A stretch of 64,000 nt of DNA from Planctomycetota bacterium (GCA_003388505.1 QQVO01000033.1:1-64000), one strand, 5' to 3'. Numbered from the stretch's first letter, positions 16,890-25,711 are shown. Numbers and translations: made by a program. The notes: generated from the letters alone by a model not told the origin.

Positions 16890-17867
16890 ATGGGCAACAT
16901 TCTTGATGACGATGCAACCGGGGCCGATCCGGTGTCTGCCAAGCTGGAGTCGCTGGGCATCCACCTCGATCCCGGCATCCCTTACCGGCTGGAGTCGATG
17001 TTTCCGAGGTTGGAGGGCTGGGGGGCGAAGGGCGAACTCAAGCGAAAAGGGAAGATCATCCGGAACGTCGAGCCGAAGCTTGCGGAGATGCTGCGGGACG
17101 GTGAGGAAGTGCTCTACATCGCGAAGGGCGTGCAGTATTCCTTCGCGGAGCACTATTTCATGGGGGTGTGGGCGATGACGATCAACCAGACGGTGTTCGT
17201 GCTGACGAACGTCCGGTTGATCATGCTCCGCACCAACTCATCGGGCGTTCCGAAGGAAACCGCATGGATGGTCTACTACAGCCAGATTGAGAAACTGAAG
17301 GGGGGCTGGACCGGCATGATGTCGCTCAAACTCGACGACGGCCGCAAGCTGCAGTTTTCGGGGTTTTCCAAGCTCGATCGGTCGACGATGCCGCAGGTGT
17401 TTGAGCAGGCGCTGGAGAAGTACCGGGAGCACGGCTTCGAACCGGAGGTGACGCAGTCGCTGGAGAATCTGTGCGGTTATTGTCATGGCCGCGTTCCCAA
17501 GGATGAGTACGAATGCCGCCGTTGCGGCGCGGAGTTCTGGAAGCCTTCGGCGGTGGCGCTGCGGAGTCTGGTCTTTCCCTCCTGGGGGGATTTCGTTTTG
17601 AAGCATTACGTCGTAATGGGCGTGGAGTTGATCGGATACGCGGTGACCTGGATTGTGGCGGGCGTGCTGGTGATCGCCGCATTGAGCGGCGGCGGGGATC
17701 CGCTGGAACTACTGATCGCCGTGGGGCTGGGAGCGTTCTTCATCGCGATCGCCCACACCGTCGATGGCGCCGTGACGTACTTTGTGGCCAAGAAGGGGCT
17801 TCATCCCCGGCGGGGACCGACCCACGAGACGGTGGAGGACATCGACGAGGTTCTCGTTGAATCGTGA
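16890..17867 (+). CDS. PH-like domain, zinc-ribbon and membrane-span protein
   Basis: This is 325 residues from ATG 16890 (ATG 16866 is an alternative). The order of parts is as follows: an acidic N-terminus; a bacterial PH-like domain (about 70-190) with VFVLTNVRLIMLRTN and YSQIEKLKGGW; a four-cysteine zinc ribbon (CGYCHGRVPKDEYECRRCGAEFW, about 197-219); two hydrophobic spans (about 245-265 and 270-295); and a short polar tail. PH-like domains of this kind often sit at membranes. The function is unknown. It stands alone on the strand, 160 bases downstream of nnrD. Confidence 0.75.
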   Translation: MGNILDDDATGADPVSAKLESLGIHLDPGIPYRLESMFPRLEGWGAKGELKRKGKIIRNVEPKLAEMLRDGEEVLYIAKGVQYSFAEHYFMGVWAMTINQTVFVLTNVRLIMLRTNSSGVPKETAWMVYYSQIEKLKGGWTGMMSLKLDDGRKLQFSGFSKLDRSTMPQVFEQALEKYREHGFEPEVTQSLENLCGYCHGRVPKDEYECRRCGAEFWKPSAVALRSLVFPSWGDFVLKHYVVMGVELIGYAVTWIVAGVLVIAALSGGGDPLELLIAVGLGAFFIAIAHTVDGAVTYFVAKKGLHPRRGPTHETVEDIDEVLVES

Positions 17868-17876
17868 GACGCGGCG

Positions 17877-18003
17877 GTGAGTGCCCTGTCAGGGCTGTCT
17901 TGCGGGGTTGGATGGACTGCCCGTTCGCACGAAACTCTGCGGAATTCGTGCTCCCGTGAGAACCTTTCAATTCCTAGTATCTGTATTGACGGACCACTGA
18001 GGT
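17877..18003 (+). repeat. Dispersed repeat family C, copy 2
   Basis: GAGTGCCCTGTCAGGGCTGT, then CACGAAACTCTGCGGAATTC followed by GTG, and a right end at GTATTGACGGACCACTGAGG. It starts 10 nt after the preceding stop codon. Confidence 0.75.
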
Positions 18004-18030
18004 CAGAGGGAACGAAACAGGAGGGTTGCC

Positions 18031-18492
18031 GTGCAACGCAAAACGAGCCGCCGAAATCTTTGGATCGCGCTGTCGCTTCTGCTGATCGGACAGACTTCCG
18101 ACCCGGGGTACGCACAGAAGAACGTTCAGCGAAACGTCACACCGGCGGGTGTGTGGGATTTACGTGGAGTTGATGAAGTTGACGGAGAAGAAACGACTTT
18201 TCTGGCGACGCTCGTGCTCAGGAAGAGCAAGCAGGGGGGATTCGAGGGGCACTGCGACTGGCTGGGGAGCAGCGGTTCATGCGGCCGCGAGCACGTAAGA
18301 TGCCAGTTCGATGCGGGCACCCGGGAGATCAAGCTGGTTGGCACAAAACTCGAGCAAGTCACCGGCGGCCTGGCGTTGGGGAACTACCGGGCCCGCGTCT
18401 CTGAAGACGGGCAGAGGCTGGAGGAAGGGGCGTGGAGCGGGGAAATCGCGGTGCCCGGTGAGTGGTCGGCCAAGCGGATTCGGGTCCGTTAG
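18031..18492 (+). CDS. Small secreted protein of unknown function
   Basis: This is 153 residues from a GTG start with a near-ideal AGGAGG (18019-18024) 6 nt upstream. A signal peptide (RRNLWIALSLLLIGQTSDPGYAQ) precedes a small domain with GVWDLRGVD...TFLATLVLRKSKQGGFEGHCDW and GNYRARVSEDGQRLEEGAWSG. That pattern resembles a lipocalin-like or META-like small beta-barrel, but I cannot name the family. Three cysteines are grouped around CDWLGSSGSCGREHVRC. The TAG stop codon is part of the 105-bp repeat that follows. Confidence 0.75.
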   Translation: MQRKTSRRNLWIALSLLLIGQTSDPGYAQKNVQRNVTPAGVWDLRGVDEVDGEETTFLATLVLRKSKQGGFEGHCDWLGSSGSCGREHVRCQFDAGTREIKLVGTKLEQVTGGLALGNYRARVSEDGQRLEEGAWSGEIAVPGEWSAKRIRVR

Positions 18493-18593
18493 AGCAAATT
18501 GCTCGACCATGTGTCCGCATCGAGCGGTGTTTGGACTATCGAGGACCAGAATCCGCGAGACAGATCGCCAACACTGATTTGCAAAGCGCGATC
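18489..18593 (+). repeat. 105-bp YTAG-bounded repeat (family A), copy 2
   Basis: It begins TTAGAGCAAATTGCTC; its TAG is the stop codon of the preceding gene. It continues ATGTGTCCGCATCGAGCGG and ends ACTGATTTGCAAAGCGCG. It has the same orientation as the gene it follows. Confidence 0.8.
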
Positions 18594-18668
18594 ATCGATG
18601 GAGCGCACACGCGACTCGCGAGCGAGTCGCCTACATTGGATGCGGCAGCCGGCGACTGCGCGCACGAA

Positions 18669-18696
18669 GAGCCCACGGGATGCCTGCCGTGGGCTC
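18669..18696 (-). terminator. Hairpin downstream of the 18763-19257 gene
   Basis: GAGCCCACGG (18669-18678) and CCGTGGGCTC (18687-18696) form a perfect 10-bp stem with an 8-nt loop. It lies 67 nt beyond the stop of the minus-strand gene. There is no clear U-tract, so termination is plausible but not certain; the hairpin could also serve the plus-strand gene. Confidence 0.5.
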
Positions 18697-18762
18697 TCGG
18701 GAAGGAGATCGGAGAGTTCCAGATCTCTGAACGGAGACGCGAAACGATCGCGTTTTCGTCCT

Positions 18763-19257
18763 TCACACAGTCACATAGCTGCCGTCGCTGAATCGTTTGA
18801 GAGCAGGTCCGGCGGTTTCGGGCGGACCGGCGTGAATCTGCAGGCTGACTTCCGCGCCCTTGACGAGGCCTTCTGCGACGATGAACGACAGGTCGATCAC
18901 GTCTTCGCCGCAGACGTGACAGTCGGGGAAGGCGTTCCACCGCAAGTTCTGCAGTTGCTCGAAGTGGTGGGCGAGGTCTTTCAGGTCGAACTGAAAGTTG
19001 ACCGGCAACTGGCAGCCGTCGCGGGCGCCGCCGACCATCTCGGTCTTGCCCAGGAACAGTGCCACCTCCCAGCGGTCACCGCTCCGCATGCATTCGAATC
19101 CGGGTCGCGCCACGCCGCTGAACGGTTCGAACAACTCGGCGACGCCCTGGATGAATTCATTCAGCCAGTCGGGAGTCGGCTGTTCGGAGGCGGTGCGTTC
19201 CCCGGACTTTTCAATCTGTCGAATCAGATGGCGAACCGCCAGGTGCGAGTGGCTCAC
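18763..19257 (-). CDS. Conserved-looking cytoplasmic protein of unknown function
   Basis: This is 164 residues from a GTG start, with AAAGGA about 9 nt upstream. There is no signal peptide or membrane span. It has an N-terminal helical part (SHLAVRHLIRQIEKSGE, DWLNEFIQGVAELFEPFSGV), then CMRSGDRWEVALFLGKTEMVGG and a C-terminal part with a CHVCGEDVIDLSFIV segment. Base composition matches the neighbours. I do not recognise the family, and no partner gene is obvious. Confidence 0.7.
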   Translation of the reverse strand: MSHSHLAVRHLIRQIEKSGERTASEQPTPDWLNEFIQGVAELFEPFSGVARPGFECMRSGDRWEVALFLGKTEMVGGARDGCQLPVNFQFDLKDLAHHFEQLQNLRWNAFPDCHVCGEDVIDLSFIVAEGLVKGAEVSLQIHAGPPETAGPALKRFSDGSYVTV

Positions 19258-19287
19258 GGTGGTGTGTCCTTTAGCGATGCAATCGAG

Positions 19288-19406
19288 AAGTGCGCTGTCG
19301 GGGCTGTTGTCGGGGATTGGTGGGACTGCCGGTTCGCACGAGACCGAGCGGGATTCATGCTCCCGTGAGAACCACTCAACCCCAAAAATCTGAATTGACG
19401 GACCAG
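19288..19406 (+). repeat. Dispersed repeat family C, copy 3; rest of gap empty
   Basis: TGCGCTGTCGGGGCTGTT, then CACGAGACCGAGCGGGATTC and AAAAATCTGAATTGACGGAC. It is more diverged than copy 1. The remaining intergenic bases 19407-19811 show no gene; a weak echo of the same family may lie near 19720-19780. Confidence 0.65.
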
Positions 19407-19811
19407 TCGGCGGAACTCAGGACGGGACGGCGATCATTCCCGGCGTTTCCGGCTGAGGGCTTCGGCAGACCTCAATCGGCCCACCGGCCTGCAACCGGCG
19501 TTGAAATTGATATCGGGGCCTTGCGAAAAATTCTCCCCATGATTCCCGCTGTGCGTCGTTGCACAGCGTTCGCTGCGCTGGCGGGACAGGTCATGTGGAC
19601 GGTAGCGGAAGGGCTGTGACAGCCATGCCGGTTGCAGCCGTTTTTGACGAAAGTCGCGCCTGTTCCCGAGGCGCGGCGTCTGCCGGGCCGGCGTTCTGTC
19701 AGGACTCTTGTTTCCGGTGGGCCGGACCGCGAATTGGCACTCAACGCTCAGGAATTCACGCTTTGATCGGAACCGGCTTGCACCACATCAAGGCAGATTC
19801 AAGACAGACAA

Positions 19812-20345
19812 ATGGATGATCCTCGCCTACAATCCCGGCCCGCTCCCGCCGATCCGACCGAATCCCCCGTGCCGTTTGCGTCCATGAGCGTGAATCCCGG
19901 AGTGACGTTGTTTTTTAACCGTCTGGTCCGCTTGACCCGTTTGACCGGGGGGCGGCTGCTGACCGGAGACAAGGTTGACAACAGCGGCTTCAACGGCGCT
20001 GTGAACCTGGTGTTCGGCCCGTCGGCCGAGGACGCGTGGCATTGCCTGCTGTCTGAGAGCCGATTTCGCTTTGTCAAAGGCCGGCACGCGGCGCCGATTG
20101 GCACGGTGACGCTGGAGCCGGACGTCTTCCTGAAGCTGTTGGCCGGTCATACGTCGTACACGACGGCCGAGATGACGGGGAAGATCCGCGTGGAGGGGGA
20201 GGGGCATTGCTCGTTCATTCTGTCGAGCACGGTTCTTCAGTTTCGGACTCAGGCCCGCCGCAAGGGGCCGATCGGTTGGATCGCCCGGTATTGGATCAAG
20301 TCGGCACTCAAGCGATCTGCGACCGGCTACGAACTGGCTTTGTGA
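19812..20345 (+). CDS. SCP2 sterol-binding-like domain protein
   Basis: This is 177 residues from ATG 19812. It has no signal peptide. The segment FLKLLAGHTSYTTAEMTGKIRVEGEGHCSFIL matches the end of the SCP2/sterol-carrier fold, in which a glycine-rich turn and the TGK-x-x-VEG motif are typical. The preceding part, VNLVFGPSAEDAWHCLLSESRFRFVKG, fits the beta-sheet that lines the lipid tunnel. The ligand is unknown. It lies 63 nt upstream of an LLM-class oxidoreductase on the same strand, so the two may be co-transcribed. Confidence 0.7.
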   Translation: MDDPRLQSRPAPADPTESPVPFASMSVNPGVTLFFNRLVRLTRLTGGRLLTGDKVDNSGFNGAVNLVFGPSAEDAWHCLLSESRFRFVKGRHAAPIGTVTLEPDVFLKLLAGHTSYTTAEMTGKIRVEGEGHCSFILSSTVLQFRTQARRKGPIGWIARYWIKSALKRSATGYELAL

Positions 20346-20408
20346 TGCACGCAACAGCGGGCGGTGGCATGTCGCCACTCGCCCGCCGCACAATGGATTT
20401 CCCGGACC

Positions 20409-21479
20409 ATGAAATTCTCGTTGATGTATGAGATGCAGATCGCCGGCCCGACGCGGGCGACCGAGCGGCAGATGTTTCACGACTGCGTGGAGCAGGTTGT
20501 GCTGGCGGAGGCGGTCGGATTCGACGGAATCTGGGAGGTTGAGCATCACGGGTTGTACGAGTATTCCCACTCGTCGGCCCCGGAAGTGTTTCTATCGTTC
20601 GTGGCGGCGAAAACGAAGCGGATCCGTCTGGGGCACGGAATCACGCTGACGCCCCATCGCTACAATCATCCGATCCGCATCGCCGAGCGGATCGCCACGC
20701 TCGACATTCTCTCCGAGGGACGCGTGAACTGGGGGTCGGGCAAGAGTTCCAGTGCGGTGGAGAAGTTCGCGTTCGAGAACCGGGTCAATGAACTGCACGA
20801 GCAGTGGCTGGAGGCGTTGCGGATGATCCCGAAGATGTGGAGTGAAGAGGTGTTCGAGTGGAAGGGGCGGTTCTTCAAGATTCCGCCGACGCAGGTCGTC
20901 CCGAAGCCGGTGCAGCAGCCCCATCCGCCGGTGTTCGCCGCCTGTTCCAAACCGGAATCGGCCAAGGCGGTGGGGGCGCTGGGGTGCGGGGCCCTGAATT
21001 TCGCGTTGGGGACAGACGACTTCCTGAAGCAGAAGGTGGGGGACTACCGGGAGGCGGTCGCCGGCGCACAACCGGAGGGTTTTCAAGCCAACAACCACTT
21101 CGCCTGCACGCCGCCGACGCTGGTGCTGACGGACGACCGGAAGGCTTGCCGGTATGGATTCCGGGGGGCACGGTTCTTCGCGGAGAGTATGGCGCGGTAT
21201 TACCTGGGGAGTGAGCGGCCGATCGGCCGGCTGAACGTGCCGCGAGATTTTCTCGAGGAGGACGATCTCGACGCCGCAATGGCGTTTCGCACGGCGCCGG
21301 GTTCTCAGTGCAATGCGGTGATCGGCGATCCGGCGGCGGCAAAAGAACTGGTGCAGCGGTTCGTGGACGTGGGAGTGGATGAACTGATCTGTGTGATGCA
21401 AATGGGAACCGTGCCGCACGAACTGGTGATGGAATCGATTCGCACCTTCGGCGAGCAGGTGATTCCGGAGTTTGGTTGA
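20409..21479 (+). CDS. LLM-class flavin-dependent oxidoreductase
   Basis: This is 356 residues from ATG 20409 (MKFSLMYEMQIAGP). It is a luciferase-like TIM barrel. Family motifs include VVLAEAVGFDGIWEVEHHGLYEYSH, IRLGHGITLTPHRYNHPIRIAERIATLDILSEGRVNWGSG and the C-terminal FVDVGVDELICVMQMG. These enzymes use reduced FMN or F420 with oxygen to oxidise organic substrates. The substrate cannot be read from sequence. The frame is open a further 15 codons upstream, but that part does not look coding. Confidence 0.9.
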   Translation: MKFSLMYEMQIAGPTRATERQMFHDCVEQVVLAEAVGFDGIWEVEHHGLYEYSHSSAPEVFLSFVAAKTKRIRLGHGITLTPHRYNHPIRIAERIATLDILSEGRVNWGSGKSSSAVEKFAFENRVNELHEQWLEALRMIPKMWSEEVFEWKGRFFKIPPTQVVPKPVQQPHPPVFAACSKPESAKAVGALGCGALNFALGTDDFLKQKVGDYREAVAGAQPEGFQANNHFACTPPTLVLTDDRKACRYGFRGARFFAESMARYYLGSERPIGRLNVPRDFLEEDDLDAAMAFRTAPGSQCNAVIGDPAAAKELVQRFVDVGVDELICVMQMGTVPHELVMESIRTFGEQVIPEFG

Positions 21480-21800
21480 TGTTTGCCTGGGCTTTTTTCG
21501 CACACCGCCGGACTGGTCATCCAGCGGTAGCTGCGGAGGCGTTCGACGCCCGGCGCGCAGGACGATTCACTTCGGGAGAGCGGGGCTCGGAAATCGCGTA
21601 CCGGATTCGCAAGTCGGTCCAGCGCATATTGTCGTCAGCGATCAGGCAAGGTCTTGCGGGTCGCCTTTGTTCGGCTTGTCGGCGGAGCCTCGGCAAACGC
21701 GAAACCGACAATCGGTTGTTGCGGGCGCTCAAACGGCCGCTTAATCTGGAGGGACGCATGGTGTCACGCACAGTTTGAGGTCCGAGCCAGCGAAGCGGAT
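21480..21800. other. Intergenic, nothing recognised
   Basis: The frames here (for example 21654-21800) are extensions or shadows with no family resemblance. A CTGGGCTTTTTTCG run at 21488-21501 is T-rich but has no clear stem. Confidence 0.4.
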
Positions 21801-23351
21801 ATGTCGACCGGCGAATCTTCCACCAGCCTGCGAACAGCGGGATCCTCCCTGGCGGAGCGGCTGCAGTCGTTTGCCGACGCCTGCGGGATGCCGGGGACGA
21901 TGCGGCTGAACGTCCGGAATCTCGAAACGGGCGAAGTGACCAAGCATGACTTCGCGACACCGTTCGTCCTGGTCGGCCGGGACCCCGCCTGCCAGATCGT
22001 GCTTCCGAATCCGGACGTGAGCGCGCGGCATGCTTATCTGCAGGTGATCGACGGTCGATTGCACTGTTTCGACGTCGGCAGCCGGACCGGCATGCGGCTG
22101 AATGACGTGCTGCTCACTGAAGGCATTCTGAACGCCAGGGATTCGCTGCTGGTCGGACCGTACCAGGTCCAGCTTTCGCAGGCTCCGGCCTACTGGACGC
22201 CGGAGGCGAACGGCGAGATGCCGCAGTTCGACAACAGCGTCGTGGATGGTGAGCTTCTGAAATTCGGAAACGCGCGGGGTCGGTCTCGGAAGGATCCTGT
22301 GAAACGCCTGCGGCGCAAACTGACGCTGCTGGGGCGGAACAAACAGTGTCACATCAAACTCTCGCATGACAGCGTGGGACGGATTCACGCGGTCGTGGTG
22401 CGGACGAGAATGGGGAAGTGGTTTGTCAATTTGCGGCAGGACCGGGCGACGCTGGTCAATGACCGTCCGCTCGCGGGGCCCTGCGCTCCGCTGGGCGAGT
22501 CGGACCGGATCACTCTGGGCCGGTTCAAAATGACGCTGACGCACAATGCAGAGTCCGGGGCGCTCCGGCCCGATGACTCGACGACCAACCTGAAGGGGAG
22601 ATCGTTCGCTTCAGTCCCCGAGATGTTCGACGACGAACAGATGGGGCGGGCCGATGAATTGCAGCGCGACGAAATCGCTGAAGGATATCGAACGCATCCG
22701 GGGGGCGCGATTGAAGCGGCGTCGCGAGAAGCGGCATCGCGATCCATCGACCCGACCGTGATGGCCCTCATCAATGAATTCGGGCGGATGCATCGGCAGG
22801 TGCTCGAACAGACGCACCAGCAGAATCTGATGATGGCGCAGGTGATGGGGGCGATTCAGCAGAGCCAGGACGCCACGATCCATCAGCAATTGGCTCAGAT
22901 TCAGGCGATTACCGAAGAGTTGAACGTTCTGCGCCGCCCGCGCATTGAGCATTCGGACGCCGAGGCCGCGTCCGATGGACGAGCCGTTTCGCCGCAACCG
23001 GACACCGGCCCGACGATCGACGCGGAGCATGAACCGAAGCGGGAGGATCAAGTCGCGCCGGTTGCACCCCCGCCGCCGCATTCCACTCCAAACGCCGCAG
23101 GTTCGGACCTATCCGGTGCAGCAGACCGTGAGTCGCCGCAGGAGGTTTCGCAAGAGGCGGTGTTCGCAAGTGCGTCGCAGGAGGAGGACTGGGAGGAGGA
23201 GATTCCTGAAACCGCCTCAGACCGTGCGGCACGGAATCCCGCGGAGATGTACCGGGACATCACATTCCGGATCAACGAGCTGGAGCGTCAGCGTTCGAGC
23301 AGTTGGCAGCGGATCATGTCGCTGCTGGGGAAGCAGGATTCTGTGAATTAG
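21801..23351 (+). CDS. Protein with two FHA domains and a coiled-coil tail
   Basis: This is 516 residues from ATG 21801. FHA domain 1 (about 45-115) has LVGRDPACQIVLPNPDVSARHAYL and FDVGSRTGMRLND. FHA domain 2 (about 170-245) has TLLGRNKQCHIKLSHDSVGRIHAVV and VNLRQDRATLVNDRPL. FHA folds bind phosphothreonine, so a Ser/Thr kinase client is likely; one kinase lies 2.7 kb downstream. A helical Gln/Met-rich stretch (about 315-375) may form a coiled coil. After it comes a disordered acidic/proline region and a final helix with INELERQRSSSWQRIMSLL. No catalytic motif is visible. Confidence 0.85.
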   Translation: MSTGESSTSLRTAGSSLAERLQSFADACGMPGTMRLNVRNLETGEVTKHDFATPFVLVGRDPACQIVLPNPDVSARHAYLQVIDGRLHCFDVGSRTGMRLNDVLLTEGILNARDSLLVGPYQVQLSQAPAYWTPEANGEMPQFDNSVVDGELLKFGNARGRSRKDPVKRLRRKLTLLGRNKQCHIKLSHDSVGRIHAVVVRTRMGKWFVNLRQDRATLVNDRPLAGPCAPLGESDRITLGRFKMTLTHNAESGALRPDDSTTNLKGRSFASVPEMFDDEQMGRADELQRDEIAEGYRTHPGGAIEAASREAASRSIDPTVMALINEFGRMHRQVLEQTHQQNLMMAQVMGAIQQSQDATIHQQLAQIQAITEELNVLRRPRIEHSDAEAASDGRAVSPQPDTGPTIDAEHEPKREDQVAPVAPPPPHSTPNAAGSDLSGAADRESPQEVSQEAVFASASQEEDWEEEIPETASDRAARNPAEMYRDITFRINELERQRSSSWQRIMSLLGKQDSVN

Positions 23352-23876
23352 AGCGCTCTGCAGAACTGTGTTTGTGCTGAGGGGACAGGTTGGCTGGAGT
23401 TCGTCATCTCCGGCACAGCAGCGGGTCGAGAGCCGAGAGTCAAGGGTCGAGGGGCCGAATCTTTGACGCGTCGTTGGATAGGTCTCTTGACTCTCAGCCC
23501 TCAATTCATCTTCGGTCATGCATTCCCGAATCAAGAATGGATTGTTCTTGGGACCATATACCGAACTGCAGAGCGCTATAGTGCCTTGTCAGGGCTCTAT
23601 TCTTGGGTTGGCTGGAGCGCAAATCCGCAAGAAACCCTGCGGGATTCGTGCATCCGAGCGAACCGCTTAACCCTCAATTGACGATTAACGGGCTACTCGT
23701 CCGCGCTTCAGGCTTGAGAGTAGGACGGCAGGGTGTGAAAATTGCGGTCAGATCCTTCAGGCCGATGGCGGAGTTTCCGTGACGCCGTTCGACCGGAGGC
23801 CGGCGGCAAACCGACTTGCGAGCAGGAGTTCTTGCGTTATCGAGCGTTACGACGTCTCCAGGCTGGCGGGCTGAGA
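23352..23876. repeat. Intergenic region with dispersed repeat family C, copy 4
   Basis: Repeat C lies at 23579-23696: AGTGCCTTGTCAGGGCTC, AGAAACCCTGCGGGATTCGT and a degenerate right end ending near GATTAACGGGCTACT. Just before it, GCAGAGCGCTATA recalls the right end of family A. The rest (23352-23578, 23697-23876) holds nothing recognisable. Confidence 0.6.
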
Positions 23877-24524
23877 ATGAACGAGTCCCACTATCTGCCT
23901 CCGAACCTCGCCGACACGACCTCCACGCGGCTGTTGCGGGGGGCGGCGGCGGGGGATGCGGCGGCGTGGCGGAAGCTGGTCGATGCCTATGGGCCGGTCG
24001 TCCGTTACTGGGGCCGCCGGGCCGGGCTTAACAAGGCCGACCTGGCCGATGTCTTTCAGGAGACGTTCCTGGCCGTCTCCAAAAGTCTGCCGAAGTTCGA
24101 GCGGCAGGACGGGCAGGCAAAGTTTCGCGCGTGGCTGAAGACCGTGACGCTCAGCAAGGTGAGCAACCACTACGAGCGGAAGGGGAAGCAGCCTGCGGCG
24201 TTCGGCGGCACGACGGCGATGGCGCAGATGGGCGACGTCGCGGCGGCGTTCGACGTCGAAGAATCGGGCGAGGAAGACGCCGCGCTGGCCCATTCGGAAG
24301 CGACCTTCCTCGTCCAGCGCACGCTGCAGGTCATCCGCCAGGAGTTCCGCGAGAACACCTGGCAGGCCTTTTACCGCACCACCATCGAAGGCTGCACGTC
24401 TTCGCAGGCCGCGGAGGAGCTTGGCATGACGGCACTGGCGGTGCGGAAGGCCAAGTCGCGCGTCATGCAGCGGCTGAAAGACGCGCTCGACGGGCAGGCC
24501 GCAGATCCGCCTCAATCGGTCTGA
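23877..24524 (+). CDS. ECF sigma factor of the planctomycete kinase-linked type
   Basis: This is 215 residues from ATG 23877. Region 2 is TSTRLLRGAAAGDAAAWRKLVDAYGPVVRYWGRRAGLNKADLADVFQETFLAV, followed by WLKTVTLSKVSNHYERKG. Region 4 has WQAFYRTTIEGCTSSQAAEELGMTALAVRKAKSRVMQRLK. Between them is a longer acidic linker (EESGEEDAALAHS). It should direct RNA polymerase to an alternative promoter class. No anti-sigma gene is adjacent; instead a secreted protein, and then a kinase with an anti-sigma-like zinc finger, follow on the same strand. This arrangement matches the ECF/Ser-Thr-kinase pairs described in Planctomycetes. Confidence 0.9.
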   Translation: MNESHYLPPNLADTTSTRLLRGAAAGDAAAWRKLVDAYGPVVRYWGRRAGLNKADLADVFQETFLAVSKSLPKFERQDGQAKFRAWLKTVTLSKVSNHYERKGKQPAAFGGTTAMAQMGDVAAAFDVEESGEEDAALAHSEATFLVQRTLQVIRQEFRENTWQAFYRTTIEGCTSSQAAEELGMTALAVRKAKSRVMQRLKDALDGQAADPPQSV

Positions 24525-24601
24525 GCCACGCCCAGCGCGCGGGTGTCCCTGCTGGCTTGCCGGGTTTGGGGTGTCCTCGCATGCAAGCGGCCCGCCCCCC
24601 C

Positions 24602-24630
24602 AAAAAACTGTCACACGCTTCGGTTCTCTC
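24602..24630 (+). promoter_or_regulatory. Shared upstream motif, copy 1 (candidate ECF promoter)
   Basis: TGTCACACGCTTCGGTTCT, preceded by a run of six A and one C, lies 56-84 nt upstream of the secreted-protein ATG. The same sequence with one change in this core is found at 25915-25943 upstream of the kinase. It is the only long match between these two leaders. A role as promoter or leader element for the adjacent sigma factor is an inference. Confidence 0.5.
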
Positions 24631-24685
24631 CACAGCGGAATTGGCCGCTTGATTCACTGGAACCGGATTGACAGGGAGCGAAGCG

Positions 24686-25009
24686 ATGTTGAAGCGAACC
24701 GTTGTGACGTCCGTAAGCAGTTTCCTCCTGCTGAGCGCAGCCGCCCTCGGCCAGCAGGCGGGGCCGGAACCTGAGGCGACACGCTACGTCCTGGAATTCC
24801 TCGATGAACAGGGCAATGTCGAGCTGAGCGAGGATTTCGCGACGCGCGCCGAGGCAGAGAACGATCTGAAGAATTGGCAGGAGATGCATGACGAACTTGG
24901 CTGGGGAGCACTCAACGCAGAGATTCGCCCGGAGGCCGACATCGTCGCAGGCAAGGTCGGCAAGTTCCGCCCGGAGCCGAAAAAGCCGTTGAAACTGCGA
25001 GTGGCCTAG
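24686..25009 (+). CDS. Small secreted protein, possibly the N-terminal part of a broken gene
   Basis: This is 107 residues from ATG 24686, with a GGGAG-type Shine-Dalgarno about 9 nt upstream. A signal peptide (LKRTVVTSVSSFLLLSAAALG) precedes a short domain with TRYVLEFLDEQGNVELSEDFATRAEAENDLKNWQEMHDELG. The TAG at 25007-25009 is the only stop in a frame that stays open to 25711. The next reading frame (25019) is in the same phase and has no good start of its own, so the two may be one gene interrupted by an amber codon. The function is unknown. Confidence 0.7.
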   Translation: MLKRTVVTSVSSFLLLSAAALGQQAGPEPEATRYVLEFLDEQGNVELSEDFATRAEAENDLKNWQEMHDELGWGALNAEIRPEADIVAGKVGKFRPEPKKPLKLRVA

Positions 25010-25018
25010 TTCCGTGAA

Positions 25019-25711
25019 TTGCAACTCCAAGGGCAATGGAAAGGATTGCAAGCCGAGTCCGAGTCAATTCTCGGACTCGATGAGCGCCTGAACAAGAGCA
25101 GGGAGGCGGTCGAACAAATCAAACGCGAAGGAGAAATAGAGTTGGGGAATGCGCTTGTGGAGAAAGCAGTGAACGATGCGGAGGAAGAGATTGTCGACCG
25201 CCGCGCGAAGCTCGAAGAACGCCTCACGGCGTTTGAAGAACGACTGCGCGACTTCAACTCCAAGCGTACAAAACTCGGCTACGGCGGTACGTACGAGCCG
25301 GATGTCGTCTCGTTGCGCGAGCAGGCGGGGATTGCGGTTGCCAAGGGTTCAGACGCGGAGCGGCAGTCGCAATCGCAAGCTGAGCAAGAAAGGACTCTCG
25401 CACGAGATCAACTTGTTGGGTCAAAGTGGCATTGGGACAATCGCATGTGGTTCGTCGTCGAGTTCAAGGCAGATGGAATTGCACAATTCTACGTTCACGG
25501 TAAACCTGCGAAGCAGCATCCTTGGTCAATGGAAGGCGACACGGTGCGAATCGTAGATATGGATCCAGAAACATATTTCGTTCACTGGTTCCGGTATGAG
25601 GGGCAGCTCGTTGGCGACCGTATCCTTGGTGCACAATGGTGGTTCAGTGATGCGAGGACGGGGAAGACCAATCCAAGAAAGTCGACTGAGAACCTCACAC
25701 GAATTGAGTGA
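25019..25711 (+). CDS. Coiled-coil protein in frame with the upstream secreted protein (possible pseudogene half)
   Basis: There are 230 codons from TTG 25019. No Shine-Dalgarno and no signal peptide are visible. Residues about 1-90 form a charged coiled coil (DERLNKSREAVEQIKREG, EERLTAFEERLRDFNSK). Residues about 130-230 form a small beta-rich domain with LVGSKWHWDNRMWFVVEF, GKPAKQHPWSMEGDTVRIVD and ILGAQWWFSDARTGKTNP. The frame joins the 24686 gene directly through one TAG. G+C is lower than in the flanking sigma factor and kinase. It could be a genuine second gene, a nonsense-mutated gene or, less likely, a readthrough product. Confidence 0.6.
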   Translation: MQLQGQWKGLQAESESILGLDERLNKSREAVEQIKREGEIELGNALVEKAVNDAEEEIVDRRAKLEERLTAFEERLRDFNSKRTKLGYGGTYEPDVVSLREQAGIAVAKGSDAERQSQSQAEQERTLARDQLVGSKWHWDNRMWFVVEFKADGIAQFYVHGKPAKQHPWSMEGDTVRIVDMDPETYFVHWFRYEGQLVGDRILGAQWWFSDARTGKTNPRKSTENLTRIE

